Part shown: piece by piece, positions 12,157 through 23,853 of the stretch
Layout: every line of letters begins with the position of its first letter
How positions within the stretch are numbered: the stretch's first letter is position 1
Assembly (NCBI GenBank): GCA_000442125.1
Contig: KE546965.1
Location: 1,488,001-1,552,000 of the forward strand
From: Opeltia flavorubescens
Lineage: Eukaryota; Ascomycota; Lecanoromycetes; Teloschistales; Teloschistaceae
DNA length: 64,000 nt
Reading direction: 5' to 3'
The notes under the pieces: model-generated
What the model was told of the DNA's origin: nothing
Databases searched by the model: none
What the model saw: the letters and a program-made list of their open reading frames with translations, nothing else
Translations under genes and position numbers: made by a program

Positions 12157-12288
12157 TATTAAAATACGTATATAGATTAATTCTAACGTTATATAACCCT
12201 AGTCACTTCGGACGAAAACCGTGTATATAGCTAGGGCTTTCGTCCTTTAGAACAATCAAGCAAGCTTTCCATACACGTGATTTCAATA
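12157..12288 (+). repeat. Copia 3' LTR
   Basis: 132 bp, the same length as the 5' LTR, aligned without gaps. About 17 positions differ, all C/T or G/A, some in each direction, so both copies were mutated separately after insertion. It is followed by the TTATA duplication at 12289-12293. Confidence 0.95.
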
Positions 12289-12293
12289 TTATA
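12289..12293. repeat. Target-site duplication (right), copia
   Basis: TTATA, identical to 4954-4958 on the other side of the element. Confidence 0.88.
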
Positions 12294-15200
12294 TAGTTAG
12301 TAGGAAAATTAAAAGCTATTATTCGCGATTTAATAAAAATTATATAAATTAATATATCTATATTATATTAGAATGTTTTTTTTTTAAATTTATAAAGAAG
12401 TTTATTAAATAATTATATATTTTAATAATCGAGCGGAATCTTTAAATTTTTTTAATAATAGAATAAAGTAGTAAATAGGGCGTATATATATTAATATATA
12501 TTAAATTATTACTTTCAGCCTTTAATTATACGGAGGGTATTATATTACGCTTACTTTTATTTATATATTAGTTTCTTTAGTAAATTAAGTCGAGGCGTCT
12601 ATTTATTATAGTTATTATAATTTAAAAAATCTTTTAAATCGTCGTCGCTATTAATATAGTCGTTTTTATTTCTATTTTTAAATTAGATTTAAATATTTAA
12701 AAGGTAACTACCTTTTAATAAAATAGGGATTATATTTAATTTCTCGAGTAGATCTTTTATAAAAATTCCTGCGGTTGGATTTATAGAAGAAATTATTAGG
12801 TATTTATTAGATTTTAAAATAGGTTTATTAATAAAGTTTTAAAGCTTTAAAGGATAATTTTTCAATAATTTTTAATTTAATAAACCGGCCCTTTTAAAGA
12901 TATATATATAAAGGTTATTTTTAAAGTTTTAAAAATATTTATTTTTAATTTTAAATGCTTTAGTTATTTTTTTTTTCGCTAGTAGATATATTATTAAATT
13001 AAATTTTATAATAGAATTATATAATTTATTTTAATATTATTTTATAGGATTAACCTTATTAATAATATATTTTTTAATATTATTCTATACCGTATAACGT
13101 TTTATAGTTCGTATATTTAAATATAGGATTTTTTTATTTTAAAAAAATTTAAAATTAAATTTTATTAATTTTTATAATATAGTTTTTAGCTATTTTAAAA
13201 AACGATTTATTATATTATTTAAAAAGCTATTAATCTAGATTTTATAACTATAACTAATAAATAGTAGGTAAACTATTTTATTAATATATAACTTCCTATT
13301 TTTAAAAACGCCTTAAATAATTTGAAGGCCGTTAAAGTATTTAATTAGGTATGTAATAATATAAAGTTATTCTAGAACTAGTTTAATATATTATCGATTT
13401 AAAAAATATTTAATTTTATCTATTTTTAGAGTATAAAAAATATTTACTTTATATTACGGTTGTAGATTTTAGTTAAGGTAGAACTTTATAAATTAGCTAA
13501 AAAATATAAATTACCTTTTATTTATATATACCGGGTTCTATTTCTTTAAGGCTATTAAATAATAGTTTTTATTAGTATCGGAGGATTTAATATTAATCTA
13601 TATAATATTAGATAAATTAAAAGCGTTGAAATTAATAATTACTTTTTTAATTAGTTTTTTATAAAAATCGAATTTATAAATAAAATTTTTAATTATAAAG
13701 CTTTTTTCAACTTTATAAAATCATTTAATAATTATAGTAATATCTATTATAATAAAATACTAAAGAGATTATTTAAGTACTATTATAGGCCACTTTTTAT
13801 TTTTATATTTAATAATAATATATTCGTTAGATATAAAATAATAAATAAAGTCCTAGTAAAAATATAGAAGACCGATATATAGCTTATTACTATTTTATAT
13901 AAATAATAATACCTATAGATTATATTCGAGCTTTTATAATTATTCGATTTTTTTCTATTTTTTTTTATTATTTTATATAATTTATAGATTAAAAACCAGA
14001 TTCTATTTTATAAAATTTTTAAAAATTTTATAATAGGGTTTGATAACTAGATAGGATCGCTAATCCGGCTTATATAGATACTAGCTATAATCGATTTAAT
14101 ATTTAAAATATAGTATATAATTAAAATATATTTTATAGAATAAATATAGGCGATTTCATTTAAAATAGTAATTAAAACTATATACTAGATATATAAAAGC
14201 GTTTAGCTATTGAATTATTAAAAATATATTTATTATAGCTAGTTCAGATTTAGTATTTTAATAATTAATTAATTTTTTAATAATAAAATAAGCTTTTATA
14301 AGCTTAAATATCGATTTAAATTTTATATATATCTTATAATAAGGTCTATAATTAGATATAAAGCTAGGTAGATCACTAATATAGATACTTTATATATAAA
14401 TTTTATAAATATTAAAGCGGAATTAAATAAATTAAAGGCTCTCTTATATATAAATTATTTTAACCTTTTTTATCCCTTTTAATAGAGCCTATATTTTATA
14501 AAATACTTTTATATTAATAGCTTTATTACTATTTAGGAGCTGTTTATTATATTAATAAAAAGCTGTAAATTATAAAAAATTAATAGATTCGAAAATAAAG
14601 ACCTATTTATAAGGAATATTATTATATATTTTTTTAGTATTTTTAATTAAATTATAAAGTAAGATTTCTAAATAAACCTCGTTTAGCTAAGTGCGATTAA
14701 ATAAAAAAATAATAAATTTCGTTTAATAAAAATATATATTTTTTTTAAATTTAAATTTTTTAAATCGACTAAATATCGGAATAAATATATTTTTATACTT
14801 TATAGCAGGTGTATAATACTAGGCTAAAGTAGATTTCGGATTATTAAAGATATTAATCTAAACCTCGGCAGATTTTAGATTATTAAAATTACTACTTTAT
14901 ATATTAATAGATTAAAGTTTATTAAAATTATTACTCTAAACTTTACTAAATTTAAATTTCACTAGATTAGCGTTATATTTTAGTTTATAGTCTATAATAT
15001 AGACGGTTTTTTACGTATTCACGAGTTATATATTAAAAAGGGTTATTATCCTTTTATTAGAATCATTTACTTACCTCCGCGATATATTAATAAAGTTAAA
15101 AAGAAGCTATTACTAGAAGATTAATAAGTATTTAAAATGCTATAATATATATATAAAATACTTTAAAGTTATAGCTTTTATAATAATAAAAATCTAAAAA

Positions 15201-16462
15201 AAAATATAAATAATCTGGAATTTAATATAATTAAATCTATAAGTATTTAAATATAAAAAAAATAAGGTAATAGAAATAGTAATAGTAATAAATAGATATT
15301 AATATTAAAGAAAATTAGATTCTATTAAAGAATTAAATAAATTAAAGGAAGAATTTATAATAAACTAAAAACTTTAATATTTATAATACTTTAAATAGAA
15401 TAGAGTATATTTAAAAACTATTATATATTTAATAATAAAAATAATAGTAAAAAAAATTTTATTATTTATCTAAAAGATATTCTTTAATAATTTATAATTA
15501 AAAAGTTTAAAATTATATTAATAAAAAAATAGAGCGATATAAATTAGTTAAATAAATTTACTAATTAGTTAATAAATTTATAAAACGTAATATTACTATA
15601 ATTTAATATTCGAAAATAAAATAAAAAGATAATTCTAGGTATAAATAGGAATTAAATCTAATTATTAAATATAAAAAAAGTAGAGTTTAGTATAAAATAA
15701 GAAGAGTTAGTAAAATAAATATATTAAGTATATAAAAAAGGATTGAATAAAATAGTACTACTAGATTTAGTAGACTGGGAGGTTATATAAAAAAATTTAA
15801 AAATTAATTAAGTATATAAAGAAGGGATAAACTAATAATATTAATATTAGATATAATAGGCTAGCGGGTTATATAAAAGGATTCAATAATTTAATAAATA
15901 TATAAAGAAGGATAATTTACTAATACTAATACTAAATTTAATAGACTAATAGAAGATATAAAAAAATTTATATAAGAATTTAAAGCTTAAAATAACCGTT
16001 TAAAATAAAATTACTAATTAATTAAAATATTTTTAGCCGTTAATAATACTAGAAGAAAAAATTTAGATATAAATAAAAAATAAATAAAATAACCGATTAT
16101 AAAAGTAGTAAGCTATAATATCAAATAAAAAGAATTAATAGGATAATATATTAGATATATAGAAATAAGTAATACTAATACTAGATTTAATAGGCTAGTA
16201 GAAGATATAAAATATTTAAAAGCTTAGTATAAATTAATAAACAATAGTTGAATATAGGTATTTAATATATATTAAATTAATTATTAACTTCTATTTACTA
16301 TTTTTATTATCTATATAACTATTTACATTTAGAAAATATTAGCTTTAATTTATTAAATTTAAATAAAATTTAAATAGTATAATATCTAATTTAAAGTATT
16401 AAAAACGGTAAATAATAAATATAGATAATTTAAATATTTATAATAAAAAACGAATATTATTA
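12294..16462. repeat. Unassigned RIP-decayed DNA between copia and Gypsy copy A
   Basis: This continues the older sequence that was split by the copia insertion. No RT, integrase or transposase motif could be recognised on either strand. It contains an 84/86-bp tandem array (about 15726-15985) and scattered G+C-richer spots near 12490-12560, 14030-14090 and 15005-15120. It is probably an old mobile element; the family cannot be given. Confidence 0.5.
15726..15985. repeat. Degenerate tandem repeat, period about 84-86 bp
   Basis: The landmark aagtatataaagaagg recurs at 15726, 15810 and 15896, giving spacings of 84 and 86 bp. Within each unit an A/T-rich block ending in agatttagtagactgg or close relatives follows. 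A fragment of the same block reappears at about 16165-16215, outside the regular spacing. The 84-bp spacing equals 28 codons. Confidence 0.65.
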
Positions 16463-16675
16463 TATAAGGCCGGAGGCCCAGCGGGTGTGAAATTCGTAGA
16501 AGATAGGGCTATACTTAATACGGGTAGCGCCTATATTTAATAAAAACCCTACGAACTTTAAGCTATTAATTCTTTAGTAATTAGTTCTACTATTATCTAA
16601 ATAAACGTCTTCTATATTCTACTACGCAGCTCTATTAACCCGAGGTTCGCAGACTATTTATCTAACGATTTTATA
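16463..16675 (+). repeat. Gypsy family 1 copy A 5' LTR
   Basis: 213 bp. The termini read TGTAAGGCC...GACCTTACA when transitions are allowed, a 9-bp imperfect inverted terminus. Equal-length relatives lie at 23641, 44553, 51731 and 57566. The LTRs keep blocks of G+C (for example the tctactacgcagctc and cgaggttcgcag stretches) that are among the most conserved sequences shared between copies. Confidence 0.95.
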
Positions 16676-16699
16676 ATTTTAATTACTCTTTAATTACGA

Positions 16700-17950
16700 G
16701 GAGTTACCTAATAAAATAGCGAGAGAAATCTAAGAAGAAAAACCTCGCGTATAGGCTTTAAAATAACTAAAAACCTTATAAAAGGACTAAATTATAGAGT
16801 TTAATAATAATAAGTAAAATCCGCTTAAAAACCCGGGCGGAAATAATAAAAATAATTTAATAAATAAATCTTCGTCTAGTGAAAAAAATATTAGAATAAT
16901 AAATAATTAAATAAATAAAATCTCTAGTAAATTAATTCTATTAAAGAAAAAAACTAAAGTATAAGTATTATAAGTTTAATTTTATATTTAGGAACTAGAA
17001 TTAAAAAACGAATTATTAAAAACTCGCTTATAAATTACCGAGCTAAAAATTAGCGCGGGCTATTAAAGATAATATAGCGATAATTATTATCGGTTTTTTT
17101 TAAATATTAAAAAGAAAGTTAATAGATTAAAAATATTTAATAAATAGTTATATACTAAATATAAGGATTTAATATAGTAGTTTACTAATTATAAAAAATA
17201 TATTAATATTTTATAAAAAGATTTTTTTATTAAAAAAAAAAAGATTTATTAAATAGCTTTTAGACTTAATAATAAATCTAAAATTTAATAACGCGATTAG
17301 ATTAAATTATTAAACGCTAGAAATAAATTATCTATTTAAAATAATTTTATTAAATATTATAAAAATATATTTAATAACCCGGCGATCCGGAATATATAAA
17401 TAAAAACCCGGCTAGAATTTATAAAATAACTAGAATTGTAGTTAGTATTTATATTCGACTAGTATTTATAATAATAATATAGCGATTTAGATTATTTAAT
17501 AAATAAATTTATAAAAATTTTTTATCTATAAATTAAAATAAATAAACGAATTAGTAATAAAGCGCTATAAAATTTTAAAAAATTAAAAACCTATTAAGCC
17601 CTTTTAATATAATATATTATACTAGAATAATATTTATAAAAAATAAATACTATATTTAAATTAAGGTATAAAATATTTAATAAAAATATTTAATCTTTTA
17701 AATAAAATAATTAAAAGAGAAATTTATAAAAAAAAAAAAAAGATTTAAATTATAATAAAAATAGTAGTTAGAATTTAATTAAACGCTTAAAGGAATATAA
17801 AAAAATAATATCTAAAATAAAATATTAGACCTATAGGGTAGAAGGGTATAAAACGGATAATTCTATATATCCTAAATTTATAAAAAGGTAGGAAAAATAT
17901 AATAAAGGAAAAGGAATATAAAAAAAAAGTAAGTTTTAATATATACTACT
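16700..17950 (+). pseudogene. Gypsy family 1 gag region, copy A (fossil)
   Basis: The region between the 5' LTR and the start of pol is where gag must lie. The readable stretches are charged and Lys/Asn-rich. Near 17826-17870 all three copies share a reading close to E-G-x-K-T-D-N, which resembles part of a zinc knuckle, but the cysteines are not legible in any copy, so no CCHC motif is claimed. Broken. Confidence 0.45.
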
Positions 17951-18639
17951 ATTATATTAGAGTTATTTATAATTAAATAGTAAATATTTACTATAATAGT
18001 TTTTTTATATATTAATACTTTTATAGGGCTTTAAATAGCTTATTATTTAATTAATTTTAATATAAAAAAAAATTTTATTTTATAAACGTTTATTAAGAAA
18101 TTTTTTTTATTTAAAAACTAAATAGCTTTAAAGTAAATTAAAATAGTAAATAACCGTCGAATTCTGTTTTATAATTCCTATCTATTAAATACGAATTTAA
18201 TAGATAATTATAAAGTAAAAAAATATTAAAAAAATAATTACTATATAATAAATATATATAAATATAATATAATTTTAGGCTACTTTTAATTAATAAAAGT
18301 AGATCTTAATATTCGCTAATAAGATTAGAAATAAATATATAAAAGTACTTCTATTATTTATAAGGCGGTATTAAACTAGGTCGGTATTTATATTATAAAA
18401 GAATTTACTAAATTAGTAATACTAATAATAAATAGAAAAAATAATATATAGATCGTATATTTTTATTAATTAATATTTAATCTAAAAATAAAGATAATTA
18501 TTTTAAAAATAGCGAGATATAGTATAATATAAACTAAAAATTTTAAAATTCCACCGGCTTTATAAAACTTCGTAGAATTCTTTTTAAAAAAATTTACTAA
18601 TAATTTAAATATATATAATTAAATAGAATATCCTATAAA

Positions 18640-19230
18640 TTTTAAGCTAAATAAATAGTTAAAAATAGATCTAATCTATAATATATTATTAGATAAATTA
18701 ATAATAATTTAAAATTACTTTATTAATATATAAACTAAAGGCTAGATAAAGCCTTTAAATAATCTAATTAAAATATTAATACTATTCGTTAAAAAAATAA
18801 ATAGTAACTTATAATTATATATAAATTATAGGGGTTTTAATAAAATTATTATTAAAAATAAATATTTTTTACTTTTATTATTAGAAATTTTAAATAGATT
18901 TATATATATAAAACGATTTATTAAAATCGATATTTATAATACCTATTATTATATTTAAATTAGATAAAAAAATAAATAAAAGACTACGTTTTAAATTTAT
19001 TATAAATAGTTTAAATACTAGATTATACTATTTAATCTTATAAATACTTCTATTATATTCTAATTATATATTAATAAGGCGTTATAACCTTATCTAGATA
19101 TATTCTATATAATCTACCTAGATAATATACTAATCTATTCTAAAAATAAGGAGAAGTACTAGAAGTAAATTTATATAATTATTAAAGCTTTATTAAAATA
19201 TCGTTTATATATAAAATTATTAAAATATAC
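18640..19230 (+). pseudogene. Gypsy family 1 reverse transcriptase, copy A (fossil)
   Basis: The order of motifs is that of Ty3/Gypsy RT: a V-D-Y-R-x-L-N-x-x-T block near 18815-18860, the I-D-I-Y-N-A-Y-Y block near 18925-18960, and the catalytic box at 19109-19141 read as I-I-Y-L-D-N-I-L-I-Y-S (family form VYLDDILIYS). The Gypsy placement before RNase H and integrase is clear. The region is broken in many places. Confidence 0.88.
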
Positions 19231-19549
19231 TTTTAATTATACCGAAATTATATTTTTAAACTTTATAATAGGTTAATAAAAAATTTATATAGAGTTTTTA
19301 AAAATTAAGGCTATTAGCGAATAACTAGTACTAGAAAATATAAAAGATATCCTAATATTTCTAAAATTCGTAGGATTTTATAAGCGATTTATAAAAGGCT
19401 TTTTATAAATAACTACCCTTTTAATTAACCTAATATAAGGTACGAAAAAAGAATAAACTAGGCCTAAATTTATTTAATTTAAAAAAATATAAAAAATTTT
19501 TAAAAAATTATAAAGACTTTTTACTTTAACCTCTATTTTATAGTATTAT

Positions 19550-19950
19550 AATATAAATACTAAAATTTATATAAAAACGGATATATTAAAACGTAAAATA
19601 GAGGAAATTTTTAGTTAAAAACTAAAAAAAAGTTTATACTAGTATTTAATAGTATTTTTTAACTATAAATTTAAAAGCATAAAATTCTACTAGAATATAT
19701 ATAATAAAGAACTTTATACTATAATATTAGATTTTAAAAATTAATTATATTATTTATAAAGAGTTAAAAAAGTAATTTATATAATTATAAATTATAATAA
19801 TTTTAAATACTTTATAACTATAAAAGAGCTTATTATAAAGTAAGTATAATAAATAGAAAAACTAGCTACGTTTAATTTCTATATAAAATACTAGAAGAAT
19901 TCGCTAAACCTAGTCGATATATTATCTAAAAAGCCTAATATTATAAAATT
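19550..19950 (+). pseudogene. Gypsy family 1 RNase H, copy A (fossil)
   Basis: Following the RT at normal distance, the frame contains the region equivalent to E-T-D-A-S, the K-E-L-x-x-I-I-L block near 19705-19735 and the T-D-H-x-N-L-x-Y-F block near 19775-19815, typical of Gypsy RNase H. It ends around the S-K-R/K-P stretch near 19930. Broken. Confidence 0.78.
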
Positions 19951-20389
19951 TAATAATAATAAGAATAATAATAATAACTTTCTATTTACTTTATAAAATA
20001 AACTTTATAATAAAAATTACCAGCTTAAATTATAAAAAAAAAATAGAATATCTATAATAATTAAATTTATAGTAATCTTAATAATATAACTAGGTAGTAT
20101 AATTATTATAAATACCCTCGTTATTTATAAAAATAAAAAAAAATTTAAAAAAATTTATAAATTTTTAAATTTTATAAATTTCCGGTTTTTAATTTAATAA
20201 ATTATTAAATCGGAGAGATTTTTTTTAAATATATAATTACCTATAATAGAATAGTTTTCTAAGTTCTAATAAAAGGACGCCTTTATTATAAAAAAAGAAT
20301 AGCGCTAAAAATTTACTACTAATTAAAAAAAACTTTTAAAATAGAGGATTAAAAAGGATAAACTACTTTAAAAAAACCTAATAGTTTAT

Positions 20390-21230
20390 ATATCTAATAA
20401 TCCAGTAATAAAAAAAGAAATTCTTTATATAAATTATAATAATTCCGGAACGGATTATTTTATAAAAAAAAGAATAAAGGATTTAATTTATAGAAAATAT
20501 TATTAATTAAATATAATTAAAAAAATATAAAATTATTATAAAATATACTTTAACTACTAAAAAATATAAATCTACTATTATAGGCCTTATAGCTAGTTAG
20601 AATTAATTTTATTAAAAAATATAAGGCCGTTTTATATAATAATAATAGATTTTATTACTAATTTATTATCTATAATCGACTTTTATATAGGAAAGACCTG
20701 CGATTTAATTCTTATACTAGTAGATAAATTAACTAAATATATAATTTATATTCTTACTATTAAGGATATTAATATAAAAAGGTTTATAGAGCTATTATAA
20801 TATAAATTTATTAAATATTATAAAATTATATAAGAAATTATTAATAATAAAAGGTTACTTTTTATAAATTAATTCTAAAGTATTTTTTATTACTATTTAG
20901 GTATTAAAAGAAAATTTAATATTATATTTTATTTTTAAACTAACGGCTAAATAAAGTATTAAAATTAAATTTTAAAATATTACTTACGAGTTTATTATAA
21001 TTATAAATAAAATAATTAATTAAAATTATTATTTTTAACGGAGTTTACCTATAATAATAATATATATATAAGTACTAGTAAACCGCTAAATAAATTATTT
21101 AAAGGGTATATTACTACTTTAGAAATTAAGCTTAAAAATATAGCTTTTAAAAAAAAGGCGCTTTTAGTATTTAAAAAAGTAAATTAATTAAAGAATTTAA
21201 AGAAATATTTAATTAAGCTTTATAAAAAAG
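20390..21230 (+). pseudogene. Gypsy family 1 integrase, copy A (fossil)
   Basis: The zinc-binding part lies at about 20390-20580. The catalytic core starts with D-F-I-T-N-L-L from 20647 and continues with I-L-I-L-V-D-K-L-T-K-Y near 20710-20742, the Gypsy DFITxLP...VVVDRLTK pattern. The D-R/x-x-F and the glutamate-bearing T-N-G-Q-x-E-x-x-N region fall near 20850-20960. A well-aligned C-terminal part runs to about 21230. Broken. Confidence 0.85.
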
Positions 21231-23640
21231 TTTTTAAATAATAGGTAAAGTATTATAATACCTATTATAAAGCTGCGAATTTTTAAAAAAAATAATAAAG
21301 TATTATTATAGAATATTAATATCTATATTTTAAGATTTAAAAAAAAGCTGGACTATAAATAATTAAGGCTTTTTAAAGTTCTAAAAAGAGTTAATAAATA
21401 AACTTATTTTTTTAAATTATTTAAATAATATAAAAGGATCTACTCTATATTCTATATTAGTTTATTTAAACTATAATATTCTTATAATAAAAATTTTAAG
21501 CTTTAATTTATTTTAATAAAAAGTAAAAAAAAATAGGAGGTAGAATAAATACTTAATAAGTTTATAATTAAAGGTAAACTTTAGTATTTAATTTATTAAA
21601 TTAATATTATACCTTTTAAAAATTTTTAAAAGCTAATTAATAACTTAAATAATATAAAAAAATCTATTAAAAATTTTAAATAGATAAAACTAAAAGTAGG
21701 TATACTAAAAAAAATAAAAGCTAGAATAAAAAATATATTTAAAGGTAAAAGGAAAAAGAATAAGCTATATAAAATCTAGTAACTACTTAGAAAATTATTA
21801 CTAGAAATTTATATATAAATTAAAAAATTTATATTATTATATTAATTTAAATAATTATTATTCTTATAAACTAGTCTATAATATATCTATATTTTTAGGC
21901 GAAATTACTAATTATTATATTTAAAAGTAAATTATTAGTAAAAATTTTAAATAAATAATTAAAAAAGTAATTACTAATATATATTTTTTTAGCGATTTAT
22001 TAAATATTATTTACTATATTTTATAGCAAAGTAGAAGCTTTTTTTATTATAGAAATAGAGGGTTTAATTATACTTACTACTATTAAAATAATAATATTAA
22101 TAAGCACGCGTTTTATAAAAAACTTTATTTTAAATTTTTAAAAATATTATTATTAAAAAGCGAAAATAATTTTAAAGTTCGCTTTTAAATAAAAGTACTA
22201 GTAAAAATTTTTAAGTATATATTATTCTTTTAAAAGGTAGATATTCTATTTATATTAGTAGTTAATAAAAAAATAGTAATTATATTTAATAATTTTTTCT
22301 ATAGACGTATAATAAATATACGTAAAATTTATTATAAAGCGTTTAATATATTATATATATTAAATTAAGCTTTTACTAGTTAAAAAAAATTATATTAATA
22401 TTTAATTAAAAAAACTTAAAAATTTAAATAATTATTTAAAAATACTATTAAAATTATAAATCGCGGGATTATAATTTAAATATTTAAGAAATCTATTTTT
22501 TATATACCTCTAAGCTGCGGTTTCTTTTTATAGTTTTTTTTAGATAAAAGGGTTATAATAAAGATTATATAGAAAGTTAGAAAAAATTAATTTTAAATTT
22601 ATTTATCTATTAGATTAACTAGAATTTATAAAATTAAGCGAAAATTTTAAGGAAATAAAAGAAATTTATAGTTTTAATACTATAATTTAATAAATAAATT
22701 ATAATAATAATTAAAAATTATATTTATATAATAGATTATAACTTTAAGCGTAAAATAAAAGGAAAAGCTATAAAAAATTTATAATTTAATAAAAAATAAA
22801 AATCTAAAAAAAGATATAATTATCTAAATATCTTAAAGAATATTCGCTAGAAAAATATTATAAAAATAAAAAGGGGCTTAATAAATAGTAATTAAATAGA
22901 AAAGTAATTATTTATCTTTTTACTATATTTATAGCTTATTAGAGAATATAATTCTAAGAGGAATTCTAGCCTATTCTATATCTACTACTATATACTTTCT
23001 AGAAGTAAACCGAGGCCGAAAATCGAGCTTTAAATAATCTTATATAATAAAAAATAGCTTAATATTACTAAAGTAAATTTAAAATATTTTATTACTATAT
23101 AATAAATAAAATAATATTTTAAAAAGAGAAATTATATAATAAAAGTATTATTTATTTATAAATTTAATTTCTTAAAATAATTTAATATAGTTAAAAATTA
23201 AAATTTATAAATTTTACCTTTTAAAAAAGTTTTAAAAGAATTTTATATTATTTTAAATTATTTTATAGTAAATAAAAAAATAAAATTTTAGTATATTTAC
23301 CTACGAGTTTAATTTTTTAGACTTTATAGAATAACGCTAAATAGATATTATAAATAAAAAGCCTATAATTTATAAATATCTAAATAAAGTTAAGATAATT
23401 AACTTAATTTATTTAAATTAATTAAATAAATCGAGAGAACGATTACGCTTTTAGCTAAATTATAAAGTATTTAGATTTTATAATTATATATAAAGTCCGT
23501 TTATCTATAATTTATAAGGTTAACCCTTATAGATTTTAATATAGCTATATACTAGCTAGTAGAAGGTAGAAGTATACTATATAAATTTATTACCTATTAA
23601 AAGGACTTAAAAGACTAAGTCTAGTTAAAAAAAATATAGT
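21231..23640 (+). other. Gypsy family 1 region 3' of integrase, copy A, unassigned
   Basis: About 2.4 kb separates the integrase from the 3' LTR, long for a Gypsy element. A basic stretch near 21715-21790 (R-I-K-N-I-F-K-G-K-R-K type) could be a chromodomain remnant, but the Trp and acidic residues needed to call one are not visible. The last 1.7 kb is shared by copies A and B, so it belongs to the element and is not a later insertion in one copy. It may be an extra ORF or a long 3' UTR. Confidence 0.45.
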
Positions 23641-23853
23641 TATAAAGCCGGAGGCCTAGCGGGTATAAAGTTTATAGAAGATAGGGCTATACCTAATATA
23701 AGTAGCGCCTATACTTAATAAAAACCCTACGGGCTTTAAGCTACTAATTCTTTAGTAATTAGTTCTACTATTATTTAGATAGGCGTCTTTTATATTCTAC
23801 TACGCAGCTCCGTTAACCCGAGGTTCGCAGGCTGCTTGCCTAGCGACCTTATA
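23641..23853 (+). repeat. Gypsy family 1 copy A 3' LTR
   Basis: 213 bp, followed by TATTA. It keeps more G+C at its right end (aggttcgcaggctgcttgcc) than any other LTR of the family in the window, so it is the best guide to the ancestral LTR end. Confidence 0.95.

Larger units (their letters stand above)
4959..12288 (+). mobile_element. Ty1/Copia LTR retrotransposon fossil, full length
   Basis: A 7330-bp element with 132-bp LTRs at both ends, a 5-bp duplication (TTATA) and the copia domain order gag, protease, integrase, reverse transcriptase, RNase H on the plus strand. The integrase lies before the RT, which separates it from Gypsy. It looks structurally whole but is broken: the coding region carries very many RIP-type changes, certainly dozens. 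The LTRs differ at about 17 of 132 positions, all transitions, so LTR divergence cannot be used as a clock. It sits inside older decayed DNA (1-4958 and 12289-16462), so it is younger than its host sequence. Confidence 0.95.
16463..23853 (+). mobile_element. Ty3/Gypsy LTR retrotransposon fossil, family 1, copy A
   Basis: A 7391-bp element with 213-bp LTRs, a 5-bp duplication TATTA (16458-16462 and 23854-23858) and RT, RNase H, integrase in Gypsy order on the plus strand. It is structurally whole but heavily broken by RIP-type changes, with dozens or more across pol. The two LTRs differ at about 30 of 213 positions, all transitions. Copies B and C belong to the same family. Copy A retains more G+C than copy C, by eye. 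Confidence 0.95.

Noticed and set aside
17826-17870. CCHC zinc knuckle in the family 1 gag
   Set aside because: The E-G-x-K-T-D-N reading is suggestive, but none of the cysteines is legible in any of the three copies and transitions alone would not explain all of the missing ones.
21715-21790. Chromodomain in Gypsy family 1
   Set aside because: Only a basic stretch is visible; the aromatic and acidic positions that define a chromodomain cannot be seen, unlike in family 2.
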